From: an uncultured Bacilli bacterium
GTDB lineage: Bacteria; Bacillota_I; Bacilli_A; RF39; UBA660
DNA: 64,000 bases
Assembly: GCA_947628535.1 (NCBI GenBank)
Contig: CANRAF010000003.1
Span: 33,953-97,952, forward strand
Direction of reading: 5' to 3'
The notes under the pieces were generated by a model. It saw only the letters and a program-made list of their open reading frames with translations. It made no database searches and was not told the DNA's origin. This document shows, one piece after another, positions 16,293 through 25,828 of this stretch (positions are counted from its first letter, which is position 1; the number at the start of each line of letters is the position of its first letter). The position numbers were made by a program, and so were the translations under genes.

Positions 16293-18351
16293 ATTATCAC
16301 TTAAAAATGTTAAGAAAAGTTTTAAAGATTACGCTATTTATTTTTTTACTTTGATTTTAGGAGTTTCAATATTTTATGTATTTAACGCTTTAGAAAGTCA
16401 AACAGTTATGATGAATGTTTCAGAATATACCTCAAGTTTAATAAAAATGATGATGTCAATGCTCTCTGGGGTAAGCGTCTTTGTTTCATTTATTTTAGGT
16501 TTTCTAATTGTATATGCATCAAGGTTCTTAATGAAAAGAAGAAATAAAGAATTTGGTATATATTTAACTTTAGGAATGGGAAGAAGAAAAATATCAATAA
16601 TTTTGTTTTTGGAAATACTTTTTATGGGTATTATTTCTCTTTTCATAGGACTTATACTAGGATTTATCTTATCACAGTTAATGAGTATTTTAGTTGCAAA
16701 TATGTTTGAATCAGATTTAACTAATTTTAAATTTGTATTTTCTTTAAGTGCCTGTGTAAAAACAATTATTTATTTTGGAATTATGTATCTTTTAGTAATG
16801 ATTTTTAATACTTTAAGTGTTAGTAGATGTAAACTAATTGACCTTTTAAATAGTTCTAAAAAAAGTGAAAAAATAAAACTTAAAAATCCTTATCTTTGCA
16901 CAGTTATTTTTCTAATTTCTGCTTTTGTTTTGGGAGCAGCTTATTACATCGTATGCTATAAAACTTATGCCCTTAGAGAAGTTACAGATATAATTATTCC
17001 TATAATAATGGGATCAGTTGCAACCTTTTTTATATTTTGGTCGTTATCAGGTTTAATATTTAGAATTATTAGTTCTTTTAAAAATCATTATTATAAAGGA
17101 TTAAATAGTTTTACCTTAAGACAGTTTAGTAGTAAGATTAACACTACAGTTTTCGGGGCAACAATTATTTGTTTAATGCTTTTTATTACTATTTGTTTAC
17201 TATCCTCATGTCTTACAATAAAAAATTCTATGAATGCTAATATTGAAAAACTAACACCAGCTGATGCTGAATTTTCAGTTGTTATGAATATGGAAAAATA
17301 CTATGATGATTTCAAGAGTTATGGATATAGTGATTCACAAATAAAAAATTCTAATTATACTGTTATAGAAGATTTTGCTTTATTTGATTTTGACATACTT
17401 TCATATTTTAAAGATTATATTGAAGTAAATATTTATACTACTCCTGATTTAACTTTTAATCATACTTTAGGGTCAAAATTAGAAATAGTTAAATCGAAGT
17501 TTCCTTTTTTAGATTATGATGACTCTGAAGCAATAATGAAGATTAGTGATTATAATAAAGTAGCTAAATTTTATGGAATAGATGAATATTCTTTAAAAAA
17601 TGATGAGTATATGATTATTGCAGATTTTGACTCTATGGTTGAAATAAGAAATATTGCTCTTAAAAATAAAGAATCAATTAATTTATTTGGGCATACTTTA
17701 AAACCAAAATACGATGCTTGCCAAGATGGATTTTTAGAGATGTCTAGTCAGCATATTAATACAGGTATAATTTTAGTTCCAGATGATATAGTAAAGGAAG
17801 AATATTTATATGAAAATCATTTAATAGGTAATTATAAAACAACTGATAAAAAAGAGATTACGAAAATAGAAAATGATATTAGAAAACTTGAGAAAAATGA
17901 ATTAGTTACTACTTATTTACTACCTAATGGAAATACTAAACTATCAATTAAAGAAGCAACAGTAGGCCTTAGTGCAATGGTAACATTTATTGGACTTTAT
18001 ATAGGTATTATTTTCCTAATTAGTAGTGCTGCTATTTTAGGATTGAAAGAATTATCTGAGAGTAGTGATAATAAAGAAAGATTTAAAATGCTTCGTAAGA
18101 TTGGTGTAGATGAAAAGATGATAAATAAGGCTTTATTTAGACAAATTGCAATTTTCTTTGGGTTACCACTTATTCTTGCAATTATTCATTCAGTATTTGG
18201 AATTATTTTTGCTATCAATATTTTAGAGGTATTTGGAAATGAAGAGTTATTACCATCGATTATTATGACAGCAATATTTATTATTTTAATATATGGTGGT
18301 TATTTTTTAATTACTTATTGGTCTAGTAAAAATATAATTAAAGATAAATAA
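16279..18351 (+). CDS. BceB-like ABC transporter permease
   Basis: 690 residues, the usual size for BceB. About ten membrane helices: four near residues 15-175, two at 205-260, two around 285-315, the rest after 560, with a large extracellular domain between the seventh and eighth helices (about 320-555), which is the diagnostic BceB layout. RRRNKEFGIYLTLGMGRRKI is the FtsX-type cytosolic coupling region. GGAGGA lies within the end of the ATPase gene. Confidence 0.92.
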   Translation: MMLCKLSLKNVKKSFKDYAIYFFTLILGVSIFYVFNALESQTVMMNVSEYTSSLIKMMMSMLSGVSVFVSFILGFLIVYASRFLMKRRNKEFGIYLTLGMGRRKISIILFLEILFMGIISLFIGLILGFILSQLMSILVANMFESDLTNFKFVFSLSACVKTIIYFGIMYLLVMIFNTLSVSRCKLIDLLNSSKKSEKIKLKNPYLCTVIFLISAFVLGAAYYIVCYKTYALREVTDIIIPIIMGSVATFFIFWSLSGLIFRIISSFKNHYYKGLNSFTLRQFSSKINTTVFGATIICLMLFITICLLSSCLTIKNSMNANIEKLTPADAEFSVVMNMEKYYDDFKSYGYSDSQIKNSNYTVIEDFALFDFDILSYFKDYIEVNIYTTPDLTFNHTLGSKLEIVKSKFPFLDYDDSEAIMKISDYNKVAKFYGIDEYSLKNDEYMIIADFDSMVEIRNIALKNKESINLFGHTLKPKYDACQDGFLEMSSQHINTGIILVPDDIVKEEYLYENHLIGNYKTTDKKEITKIENDIRKLEKNELVTTYLLPNGNTKLSIKEATVGLSAMVTFIGLYIGIIFLISSAAILGLKELSESSDNKERFKMLRKIGVDEKMINKALFRQIAIFFGLPLILAIIHSVFGIIFAINILEVFGNEELLPSIIMTAIFIILIYGGYFLITYWSSKNIIKDK

Positions 18352-18362
18352 TTGATATATGA

Positions 18363-18393
18363 AAAAATAGTTACTTTGTGTAGCTATTTTTTT
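18363..18393 (+). terminator. Terminator of the bceRSAB-like unit
   Basis: AAAAATAGTTAC / GTAGCTATTTTT, 12 pairs including one G-U, then T residues. Confidence 0.7.
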
Positions 18394-18458
18394 AGTATTT
18401 AAAACATTTACTTTTTCATAAAAACCTTATAAAAACATAGTTTATATTAGGTGATGTT

Positions 18459-19646
18459 ATGAATTATAAAGTTGTAATAGACCCAGGGCACGGGGGAAAT
18501 GACTCTGGAAATACTGGTAATGGGTTAGTAGAGAAAGACTATGCTCTTTTAGTTTCTAATTACATAAAAGATAGACTTGATGATTTAGGTATAGATAATA
18601 TAATAACTAGAAATACAGATCGAGATTTATCAATAGATGAGAGAATAAGTATAATAGAATCTACTTATGGACTTGATGAAAATGTCCTTGTTGTTTCAAA
18701 TCATCTTAATAAAGGTGGAGAAGAAGGTTTAGAGGTTATCTATGCTTTAAGAGATAAAGATGATTTTGCAGAACAAATTGCAAATGAAGTTGAAAAGTCT
18801 GGAGGTCTTGTAAATAAATACTATCAATTAAGAGATAATGTTAACACACAAAATGATTATTATCCACTTCTTCGCGATACACCAAATTATGAAACTGTAA
18901 TGATAGAATATGGTTATGTCGATAATGCTAAGGATGCTAAAAGGGTGAGTGATGACTATTTAGAATATGCTGAAGCTGTTGTTAGAGCAATAGCACTTTA
19001 TACTAAAACAGATTATGTTCCACTTCCTGGAGATAACTATTATGTTGTCAAAAAAGGAGATAGTTTATATAAAATAGCCAATATGTATGGTATTACAGTC
19101 GACGAACTTAAAAAAGCTAATAATCTAACGAGTAATAATTTGGATATTGGACAGCTTTTGCTTATTCCATCAAGTTCTAAGGCTCCAAGCAGTGACCAAA
19201 GTGGAACAACTTATGTAGTTAAAAAGGGAGATACATTATACAAAATAGCAAGTGAATACAAAGTAACAGTAGATGCAATAAAAAAAGCTAACAACTTAAC
19301 AAGCAACACACTTCAAATAGGCCAAAAATTAATAATTCCAGGGAATAGTTCTAATACTTATATAGTAAAAGCAGGGGATACACTATACAAAATAGCAACT
19401 GAATATAATGTAACAGTGGATGAAGTAAAAAGAGCTAACAATTTAACAAGTAATATACTTCAAATAGGACAAAAATTAATAATTCCAGGAAGCACGACTA
19501 ATACTTCTTATACAGTCAAAAAAGGAGATAGTTTATATAAAATAGCCAATATGTATGGTATTACAGTTAATGAACTTAAAAAGGCTAATAATTTAACAAG
19601 TGATATTTTACAAATAGGGCAGATACTTACTATACCTTCAAATTGA
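18459..19646 (+). CDS. N-acetylmuramoyl-L-alanine amidase with four LysM domains
   Basis: 395 residues. Residues 1 to about 180 are an Amidase_3 domain: zinc ligands in VIDPGHGGNDSG, GLVEKDY and VVSNHLNKGG, and the catalytic Glu in VMIEYGYVDN. Four LysM peptidoglycan-binding repeats follow (about 192-237, 249-294, 298-343, 348-393), each with KGDxLYKIA and ending in IP. There is no signal peptide: the amidase fold starts at residue 2. CwlC-type sporulation amidases share this trait, so release by lysis or a non-classical route is possible. Confidence 0.92.
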   Translation: MNYKVVIDPGHGGNDSGNTGNGLVEKDYALLVSNYIKDRLDDLGIDNIITRNTDRDLSIDERISIIESTYGLDENVLVVSNHLNKGGEEGLEVIYALRDKDDFAEQIANEVEKSGGLVNKYYQLRDNVNTQNDYYPLLRDTPNYETVMIEYGYVDNAKDAKRVSDDYLEYAEAVVRAIALYTKTDYVPLPGDNYYVVKKGDSLYKIANMYGITVDELKKANNLTSNNLDIGQLLLIPSSSKAPSSDQSGTTYVVKKGDTLYKIASEYKVTVDAIKKANNLTSNTLQIGQKLIIPGNSSNTYIVKAGDTLYKIATEYNVTVDEVKRANNLTSNILQIGQKLIIPGSTTNTSYTVKKGDSLYKIANMYGITVNELKKANNLTSDILQIGQILTIPSN

Positions 19647-19671
19647 CATTTGCGCAAACTTATGTTACAAT
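19643..19671 (+). promoter_or_regulatory. Promoter for the gene at 19698
   Basis: TTGACA (19643-19648, over the amidase stop codon), a 17-base spacer and TACAAT (19666-19671). Confidence 0.75.
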
Positions 19672-19697
19672 GTTAACTACTCGAAAGGATGTTCATT

Positions 19698-20162
19698 ATG
19701 GAGGAAAAATATAAAAATTACGAGAATTTAATTGACGTTATTTCAGAAAATGAAGATATAACTAGCATTTATTTAGATGACGCTGATGGTAAATATGAAT
19801 ATAAAAGAACAGGTCATAATAACACAGATTATAAATTTATAGATATAATGGATACAGATGGAATTATAAAATTAGAAAATAATAAATCATGTTACGTAGA
19901 AAATGCTAGTTATGTAGCAATAAAAACATATGAAAAGGATAGTTTAAAAAAAGTTTTAATAATATTATCACTCGAAGGTTATGGACTTTTGCATTCAACT
20001 ATTTTACGAAGTGGTAATGATAATTTATTTTCTAAAATAAATAGTGATAATGGTATAGTTTCATATGGAATCGAAAATTATGAAATAGATGAAAAAAGTT
20101 CAAGTTTTTCAATAATACCTTCAGCAGGTATAGAAAGTAAAAAAATAAGATCAAGAGTTTAA
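19698..20162 (+). CDS. Hypothetical cytosolic protein
   Basis: 154 residues from ATG at 19698; the ORF-track ATG at 19689 overlaps the ribosome binding site GAAAGGA. No signal peptide or membrane segment, acidic, no motif that I recognise. It has its own consensus promoter and ends 4 bases into the convergent gene at 20159. Confidence 0.6.
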   Translation: MEEKYKNYENLIDVISENEDITSIYLDDADGKYEYKRTGHNNTDYKFIDIMDTDGIIKLENNKSCYVENASYVAIKTYEKDSLKKVLIILSLEGYGLLHSTILRSGNDNLFSKINSDNGIVSYGIENYEIDEKSSSFSIIPSAGIESKKIRSRV

Positions 20163-20545
20163 ATAAGAGGGGTATCAATATTTCCTGGTTCATCATTTCT
20201 TTTAATACCTTCAAAGGTTGTATAAAAAAGAATAAAACCAGCAATTAAAGTTAAAATTGAGGCGATAAATTCATATAATGAAAGAGTCCCTTGATTTTTT
20301 TTCTTGTTAATTTCATAAAAAACATAATTGATATAAGTAAAGACTATTACTAAAACAGTAACTATTATTCTGTTTATAATAGTTAAATCATTTTCGCTTT
20401 TAATATTAAATAAAGGTTTTTTTCCGTTTTTTTTAAGGATATTGTTATAAGTTAGTATAACGGAAACTATAATGGTAATAATAAATAATAAAGAAGCATA
20501 TATTTGTTCATATAATAGTTGTGTTTCTTTATTTGTTTCATTCAT
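20159..20545 (-). CDS. Small membrane protein of unknown function
   Basis: 128 residues with three clear hydrophobic segments (about 15-35, 58-78, 90-110). No family recognised. No ribosome binding site is visible; a TATAAT on the minus strand (20550-20555) lies only 4 bases from the ATG, so the message may be leaderless or the true start may differ. Its upstream end faces the CIRCE element of hsp20, 32 bases away. Confidence 0.55.
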   Translation of the reverse strand: MNETNKETQLLYEQIYASLLFIITIIVSVILTYNNILKKNGKKPLFNIKSENDLTIINRIIVTVLVIVFTYINYVFYEINKKKNQGTLSLYEFIASILTLIAGFILFYTTFEGIKRNDEPGNIDTPLI

Positions 20546-20577
20546 GATTTATTATATGAGAAAAAAATTAAAATATT

Positions 20578-20604
20578 TTAGCACTCACACTTGACAAGTG
20601 CTAA
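20578..20604 (+). promoter_or_regulatory. CIRCE element (HrcA operator)
   Basis: TTAGCACTC-N9-AAGTGCTAA, one base off the consensus TTAGCACTC-N9-GAGTGCTAA. It covers the -35 region of the hsp20 promoter, so HrcA binding should block transcription until heat or protein stress. Confidence 0.9.
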
Positions 20605-20618
20605 AATAAGTGTATAAT
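20591..20618 (+). promoter_or_regulatory. hsp20 promoter
   Basis: TTGACA (20591-20596) inside the CIRCE spacer and right arm, a 16-base spacer, and TATAAT (20613-20618). Confidence 0.8.
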
Positions 20619-20642
20619 ATAAATTGTAAGGAGGAATGAAAA

Positions 20643-21029
20643 ATGAATTTAATACCTAGAAGTTTCTTTTTAGATGATTTCTTTGATGATTTTGGGAAGG
20701 TAAAAACAGTAGATATGAAATGTGATGTCTATGAAGAAGGAAATGATTATGTTATCGAAATGGATGCTCCAGGACTTAAAAAAGAAGATATTGATATTGA
20801 TGTAGATAAAGGATATCTTACAGTTTCTATATCACGTAATGTAGAAAATAGCGATGAAGGTAAAAATTATATTAGAAAAGAAAGATTTTATGGTTCTACA
20901 AGAAGACAATTCTATATTGGTGATGCCAGTGAAGATGACATAAAAGCTAACTTTGATCATGGTGTATTAAAAATAGTCGTTCCTAAAAAAGAAGAAATTC
21001 AAAGTAAAAAGAAAATAGAAATCGAATAG
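20643..21029 (+). CDS. Hsp20/alpha-crystallin small heat-shock protein
   Basis: 128 residues. The alpha-crystallin domain spans about 22-118: YVIEMDAPGLKKEDIDIDV, the RRQFYIGDA region and GVLKIVVPKKE. The C-terminal tail is short and lacks an obvious IxI motif, which may reduce large oligomer formation. A cytosolic holdase that binds unfolding proteins. AAGGAGG precedes the ATG. Control by HrcA is indicated by the CIRCE element. Confidence 0.95.
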   Translation: MNLIPRSFFLDDFFDDFGKVKTVDMKCDVYEEGNDYVIEMDAPGLKKEDIDIDVDKGYLTVSISRNVENSDEGKNYIRKERFYGSTRRQFYIGDASEDDIKANFDHGVLKIVVPKKEEIQSKKKIEIE

Positions 21030-21031
21030 TA

Positions 21032-21055
21032 AAACGCCTACTAAAGGCGTTTTTA
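21032..21055. terminator. Terminator between hsp20 and feoB
   Basis: AAACGCCT-ACTAA-AGGCGTTT followed by TT; symmetric enough to serve both convergent genes. Confidence 0.8.
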
Positions 21056-21070
21056 ATTTAATTTAGAAGA

Positions 21071-22948
21071 TTAGATAAATAGTTTTAGTAAACTTGTTAC
21101 TATAAAGCAGAGAATAAATCCAGTAATAGTTGGAATTAAAATTGAAAGTATAGTCCATTTTAAACTATTTGTCTCTTTTTTTATTGTCATAATAGTTGTT
21201 CCGCATGGGAAGTGACATATAGTAAATATCATAAATGCTATAGCAGTTATTATAGTCCAGTTATTACTTACAAGTAAATTTTTTAGAGATTCTAAAGATG
21301 AATAATCCATTAAACTTGAAGTTTTTGTATAAGCCATTAACATGATTGGTATAACTATTTCATTAGCAGGAAGTCCAAAAAGGAAAGCAATAAGTATGGT
21401 ACCATCAAGTCCAATAAGGTTTCCTAAAGGATCTAAAAATGATGAGATATAGTATAAAATAGAATAGTCGTTTATCATTATATTAGCAGCAAGCCAAATA
21501 ATGATTCCCGCGGGCATTGAAACACATATAGCTCTTCCTAAAACAAATATTGTTCTATCTAGAATTGATCTTATAATAGTATCTATAATTTTTGGTTTTC
21601 TATAAGGGGGTAGCTCTAAAGTAAACGATGATGGTTCTCCTTTTAAGACAGTTAAAGATAAAATCTTAGAGATTAAAAGAGTTACCAAACAAGAGAAAAC
21701 TATTAGGCCTAAAAGAGTTAGGGCAGACATTCCTGAAGATACAAATTTATTGGAAAATCCTGATACTAAAAATATAGAAATAATTGCAATTAAACTTGGA
21801 AATCTTCCATTACAAGGAGAAAATACATTTGTTAAAATAGCAATTAGTTTTTCTTTTTTTGATTCAATAATACGACAACCTATAACTCCGCAGGCATTAC
21901 AACCATATCCCATACACATTGTTAAAGACTGTTTTCCATGGGCACCACATTTTTTAAATAACCTATCCATATTAAAAGCTATTCTTGGTAAATATCCTAA
22001 ATCTTCCATTAAAGTGAAGAGTGGAAAAAATATTGCCATTGGTGGAAGCATTACAGATATTACCCAAGCTACAACTTTATATATACCATTTAATAAAAAA
22101 TCTATTACTGTTTGATTGATTCCAAGATTAGTTAATAATATGAATAACTTATCATAAATATAGAATAGTCCCTTACTTAAAAGTTCAGAAGGGTAATTAG
22201 CACCAATTATAGTTATCCAAAGAATCATACCTATAGTTAAAAGCATTATAGGAATACCATATTTTTTAGAAGTTAGTATTTTATCTATTTTAATAGTTCT
22301 TTTATTATAATTTTCATCTTTTAACGTTACACATTTATCATATATTTCTTTAGCTTTGTCTTCAGTATTAACAATATAAGATGATTTTTCATCTTTATTT
22401 TTAAAGGAGTAGATTTTTTCAAGTAATTTATTTATACCTTCTTTTTTTCTAGCACTCATACCTATTACAGGAAGATTTAATTCTTTTTCAAGACCTTTTA
22501 TATCAATAGATATATTTTTCTTTTTTGCTTCATCAAGAAGATTTAAACAAACAATGATATTTGTTTTTATATTTTTAGCTTCTAAAACTAAATTTAAATT
22601 TCTTTCAAGTGATGTTGCATCTACTACTATTAAAATAATATCTATATCTTTTTCGATTAAAAAATCTTTAGCGATTTCCTCTTCTTCAGAAAAGGCATTT
22701 AACGAGTAAATACCGGGAAGGTCAATTACATTATAAGTTTTGTCTTTTATTTTCATAATTCCTTCAGCATTTGATACTGTCTTTCCTGGCCAGTTACCAG
22801 TATGTCCACGAAGTCCTGTTAAATTATTAAAAAGAGTAGTTTTTCCGACATTAGGATTTCCTAAAAGAGCAATTAAATTTGAAGATGCATTTGTTATATT
22901 TTCTTTGTTTTTACTTTTAAATTTTTTAGAACTTCTAGTAAGACCCAT
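21071..22948 (-). CDS. feoB: Ferrous iron transporter FeoB
   Basis: 625 residues. The N-terminal G domain has GNPNVGKTTLFN (G1), GNWPGKTV (switch I), DLPGIYSL (G3) and NLLDEA (G4, variant of NxxD). The membrane part (about 240-620) carries two Gate domains; MEDLGYLPRIAFNMDRLF and the cysteine-containing MCMGYGCNACG helix are typical. Imports Fe(II). The 5' end overlaps feoA by 14 bases. No clear Fur box was found upstream. Confidence 0.96.
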   Translation of the reverse strand: MGLTRSSKKFKSKNKENITNASSNLIALLGNPNVGKTTLFNNLTGLRGHTGNWPGKTVSNAEGIMKIKDKTYNVIDLPGIYSLNAFSEEEEIAKDFLIEKDIDIILIVVDATSLERNLNLVLEAKNIKTNIIVCLNLLDEAKKKNISIDIKGLEKELNLPVIGMSARKKEGINKLLEKIYSFKNKDEKSSYIVNTEDKAKEIYDKCVTLKDENYNKRTIKIDKILTSKKYGIPIMLLTIGMILWITIIGANYPSELLSKGLFYIYDKLFILLTNLGINQTVIDFLLNGIYKVVAWVISVMLPPMAIFFPLFTLMEDLGYLPRIAFNMDRLFKKCGAHGKQSLTMCMGYGCNACGVIGCRIIESKKEKLIAILTNVFSPCNGRFPSLIAIISIFLVSGFSNKFVSSGMSALTLLGLIVFSCLVTLLISKILSLTVLKGEPSSFTLELPPYRKPKIIDTIIRSILDRTIFVLGRAICVSMPAGIIIWLAANIMINDYSILYYISSFLDPLGNLIGLDGTILIAFLFGLPANEIVIPIMLMAYTKTSSLMDYSSLESLKNLLVSNNWTIITAIAFMIFTICHFPCGTTIMTIKKETNSLKWTILSILIPTITGFILCFIVTSLLKLFI

Positions 22949-23183
22949 TTTCTTTCCTTATTACCATTATTTGACTTGCATCTTCTTTTCTAATAGCAAG
23001 TATTACATTTTTTACAAGATATGCTGTAGGATCTTTAAAAGGACTTTTATAAAGACATTTTATTTTGGTATTTTTAGTAATTCCAAGATTAGTTAAGTGC
23101 TGTTTATTATCTTTCTTTATGTTGTTTTCGACAATATAGGCAGTTTCTTCTAAATTTAAATTATCTAATGTATCTATTTTCAT
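22935..23183 (-). CDS. feoA: FeoA, ferrous iron transport accessory protein
   Basis: 82 residues with an SH3-like FeoA fold: LTNLGITKNTKIKCL and the closing AIRKEDASQIMV. It is thought to act at the cytosolic face with FeoB. AGGTGAG precedes the ATG. Standard feoA-feoB order. Confidence 0.88.
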   Translation of the reverse strand: MKIDTLDNLNLEETAYIVENNIKKDNKQHLTNLGITKNTKIKCLYKSPFKDPTAYLVKNVILAIRKEDASQIMVIRKENGSY

Positions 23184-23356
23184 TTAAACTCACCTATCTA
23201 GTTTAATATATGCCCATTTATTTTGGTTTGTGAGTACTAGTTAAATATTAATAAACTAAAAAAATATTTTTAATAGGTTGCAATTTTTTAAAACTTTGAT
23301 GCCTTGTAATTTTTTTCATAGTAATATATACTTGTAAATAAAGTAGGGTGATTTTT

Positions 23357-23944
23357 TTGGAAAATAAGAAAGATGAAAAAATAAAAAAAATTAGATATAC
23401 TTTAGCACTTATTATTTCTATAGTAGGACTTTTATGCTTAATAGGAATACCGAGTTATGCCATATTAAAAGGAAAATTATTTTCTTCAAATGAGCAAATT
23501 ATAAGAGCAGGAAGTGTAGAACTTTCTTTAACTGAATATTATAGTGATATGAATGGTGATATTTCAGTAATGAATGATAAAGATGGTCTTGATGATACTG
23601 ATACTTATGATTTTGTGATAAAAAATATTGGTAGTGAACCTGCTACATATGATGTAAAACTATTTAATGAAGCTCCAAGTGATTTTTCTGGGAATTTGCT
23701 TAAAGATGAATATATAAAAGTTGGACTTTTGGTAAATGATAAAGAAATGGGACCAATGAGTTTAAAAGATGTAGAAAATGTAATTGATAGTAACACTTTA
23801 AATAAAAAAGAATTAGTAAAATATAAACTTAGAATATGGATTGATAAAAAATATGAGTCAGAACTTTTAAAAGAGGATAATTACAAAGCATTTTTAAAAA
23901 TAGCAGTATCTGCAAAACAAAGTGAAAACTTAGATAATAACTAA
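23357..23944 (+). CDS. TasA/camelysin-like exported protein
   Basis: 195 residues from a TTG at 23357, preceded by AGGGTGA; the ORF-track GTG lies inside that site. One N-terminal membrane segment ends in IPSYAILKG, like the SipW-type signal peptides of the 30-35 kb paralogues (SYA-x-F). The rest fits the same beta-sandwich pattern: AGSVELSL, YDFVIKNIGSEPATYDV and the closing KYKLRIWI. Family knowledge: such proteins form fibres or act at the surface. No SipW peptidase gene is in the window. Confidence 0.65.
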   Translation: MENKKDEKIKKIRYTLALIISIVGLLCLIGIPSYAILKGKLFSSNEQIIRAGSVELSLTEYYSDMNGDISVMNDKDGLDDTDTYDFVIKNIGSEPATYDVKLFNEAPSDFSGNLLKDEYIKVGLLVNDKEMGPMSLKDVENVIDSNTLNKKELVKYKLRIWIDKKYESELLKEDNYKAFLKIAVSAKQSENLDNN

Positions 23945-23990
23945 AGAATAATTGAAAAAAATTTACATAAGATTTTATGGGTGATTGTAT

Positions 23991-24941
23991 TTGGAAAAAG
24001 TAAATACTAAATTAATAAACTTTTTGCTAATAACAATTGCTATTTTTTTTATTTCGGAGTGTTTAGATTTTTACAAGAATATATTATTAGTTGTTCTTGA
24101 TGTAATTTTTCCTATATTCCTTTCTTTTTTTATTAGTTATTCTCTTTATCCATGTGTTACTTTTTTAAATAAGAAACTTTCATTTAATGTTTCTTCTTTT
24201 TTAACATTATTTATAGTATTTACTTTGTTTTTTTTAATGATATATTTTTCAGTACCTTTATTTACCAAAGAGATAGGTTTAATAAGTGAAGATATAGTTT
24301 ACTTTCTTTCTAAATTTAATATATTCGATTTTGATATTTCTTCTTTTGTTAAACAATTTTTATCTTTTAATAATAGTCTTTCTTTAATTAATAAAGGAAC
24401 AGTTTTTTTTACTAAATTTATAATTGTTTTTGTTCTTTCAATCTATTTTCTTTTTAATATGAATAACATAAAAAAGTTTTTATCCAAATACGAACTTTTT
24501 AATATGATAGATAAAGATTTATATAATTATTATAAGGGATTTTATTTAGTTATATTAATTGAAATAGTAGAGTACTTAGTAGTTTATTTTTTAATAGGAC
24601 ATCCTTACTATTTTCTTCTGGCAACTTTATCTGGGCTTACTTCTGTTATTCCTTTTTTTGGAGCAATTTTTACTAATTTACTGGCACTTATATCGGCTTT
24701 TTCAATAAGTACACCTCTTTTTATAGCAACTTCTATAGTGATGGTTTTAATTCCACTTTTTAACAGTTATTTTATTGAACCTAAAATTTATAATAAGACT
24801 TTAAAAGTATCTTTAATAAGTATAATAATCTCTTGTTTTGTCTTTGGAATGCTCTTTGGTTTTACAGGAGTTATCTTTGCTATTCCTTTTTTCTTAATTA
24901 TTAAGAATTTTATCACTTTTTTCTTGTTACGTGAAAGATAA
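23991..24941 (+). CDS. AI-2E family (PerM/YdbI-like) membrane protein
   Basis: 316 residues, about seven or eight membrane segments. The C-terminal region has the family motif GLTSVIPFFGAIFTNL followed by FIEPKIYNKTLKVS. Members export autoinducer-2 or act as ion antiporters; the substrate cannot be told here. The start TTG at 23991 has GGGTGA six bases upstream. It follows the TasA-like gene by 46 bases and may share its transcript. Confidence 0.85.
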   Translation: MEKVNTKLINFLLITIAIFFISECLDFYKNILLVVLDVIFPIFLSFFISYSLYPCVTFLNKKLSFNVSSFLTLFIVFTLFFLMIYFSVPLFTKEIGLISEDIVYFLSKFNIFDFDISSFVKQFLSFNNSLSLINKGTVFFTKFIIVFVLSIYFLFNMNNIKKFLSKYELFNMIDKDLYNYYKGFYLVILIEIVEYLVVYFLIGHPYYFLLATLSGLTSVIPFFGAIFTNLLALISAFSISTPLFIATSIVMVLIPLFNSYFIEPKIYNKTLKVSLISIIISCFVFGMLFGFTGVIFAIPFFLIIKNFITFFLLRER

Positions 24942-24970
24942 ATGTGATATGATGTTTATAGGTGATAGTT

Positions 24971-25816
24971 ATGATGCTTGATATAGAAGTAAACAAGTAT
25001 TTATTAATATGGCATTTACTTTATGAATCATCTGTTAGTGATGAGGTAAATAAGCTTAAACAAAAAATATGGAAAAATCATAAAAAGGAATATTCTCTAG
25101 TGCATAAAGATAAAAGAGAAATTTTAATGTGTTTAGATGATTATATACCTAATGATGATCTTATTTATAATTTAGTAGAAGTAAGTCCAGTTTATAAAAA
25201 AATAAAATTAGATACTAATAGATACCGAAATAGTATTTTAGAGATATGGGATAAAAATAGAAAAAAATATTGTAAAGAACTTAATTCAATATTAAAGTTT
25301 GACTTTAAAGATAAATATAAAATATGCGTGGTTCATCCATTTTTAGATGTTGTTGAAACAGATTTTGAGTCAAACATTATAACTATTGGAAAGAGAATTA
25401 TTACTCGTGATAAAGATAATTTTTTAACGTATTTAGTATATAAAATTGTAAAAAATGAAATATCTCGTCTTAAGACAGATGAAAAAGATATTTTAGATGT
25501 TGTAGTAGAACTTGCAATAACTAATGAACTTTATACAAGAGTTACTAAAGAATCTAAATATAAAGTAGGTAAAAAAGATTTAAGGGAGTTAAAAGAAAAA
25601 ATCTATCCTTACTGGCTTATGTATCTTGGAGTATCTCCTGATGATTTTGATAAATATATGATTAGAGATAATATCTTTTTTGATAAAAGCAAATATAAAT
25701 ATGAAAAATTACTTAGAACAGTTGATATTTATTCTTTTATCGCATTTTTAGTTAAGAATAAAAGGGTTATATTTAAAACAAAACTAGTACCAGTAGAGAG
25801 TATTGAAGTTTTATAA
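24971..25816 (+). CDS. Conserved-looking protein of unknown function upstream of polC
   Basis: 281 residues from ATG at 24971, preceded by AGGTGAT (the ORF-track GTG is inside it). Mixed helix-rich, Lys-rich, no signal or membrane segment, no motif recognised. A weak promoter (TTGTTA 24924, TATGAT 24948, 18-base spacer) lies upstream. Only 12 bases separate it from polC, so both are probably one transcript. Confidence 0.65.
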   Translation: MMLDIEVNKYLLIWHLLYESSVSDEVNKLKQKIWKNHKKEYSLVHKDKREILMCLDDYIPNDDLIYNLVEVSPVYKKIKLDTNRYRNSILEIWDKNRKKYCKELNSILKFDFKDKYKICVVHPFLDVVETDFESNIITIGKRIITRDKDNFLTYLVYKIVKNEISRLKTDEKDILDVVVELAITNELYTRVTKESKYKVGKKDLRELKEKIYPYWLMYLGVSPDDFDKYMIRDNIFFDKSKYKYEKLLRTVDIYSFIAFLVKNKRVIFKTKLVPVESIEVL

Positions 25817-25828
25817 CAAGGAGGAAAA

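Noticed and set aside
19020-19646. Repeated DNA in the amidase 3' half
   Set aside because: These are the four LysM coding repeats, not a CRISPR array or mobile element.
21750-23096. Plus-strand ORFs of 121 and 118 residues antisense to feoA/feoB
   Set aside because: FeoA and FeoB are intact in the opposite strand; the antisense products show no family pattern.
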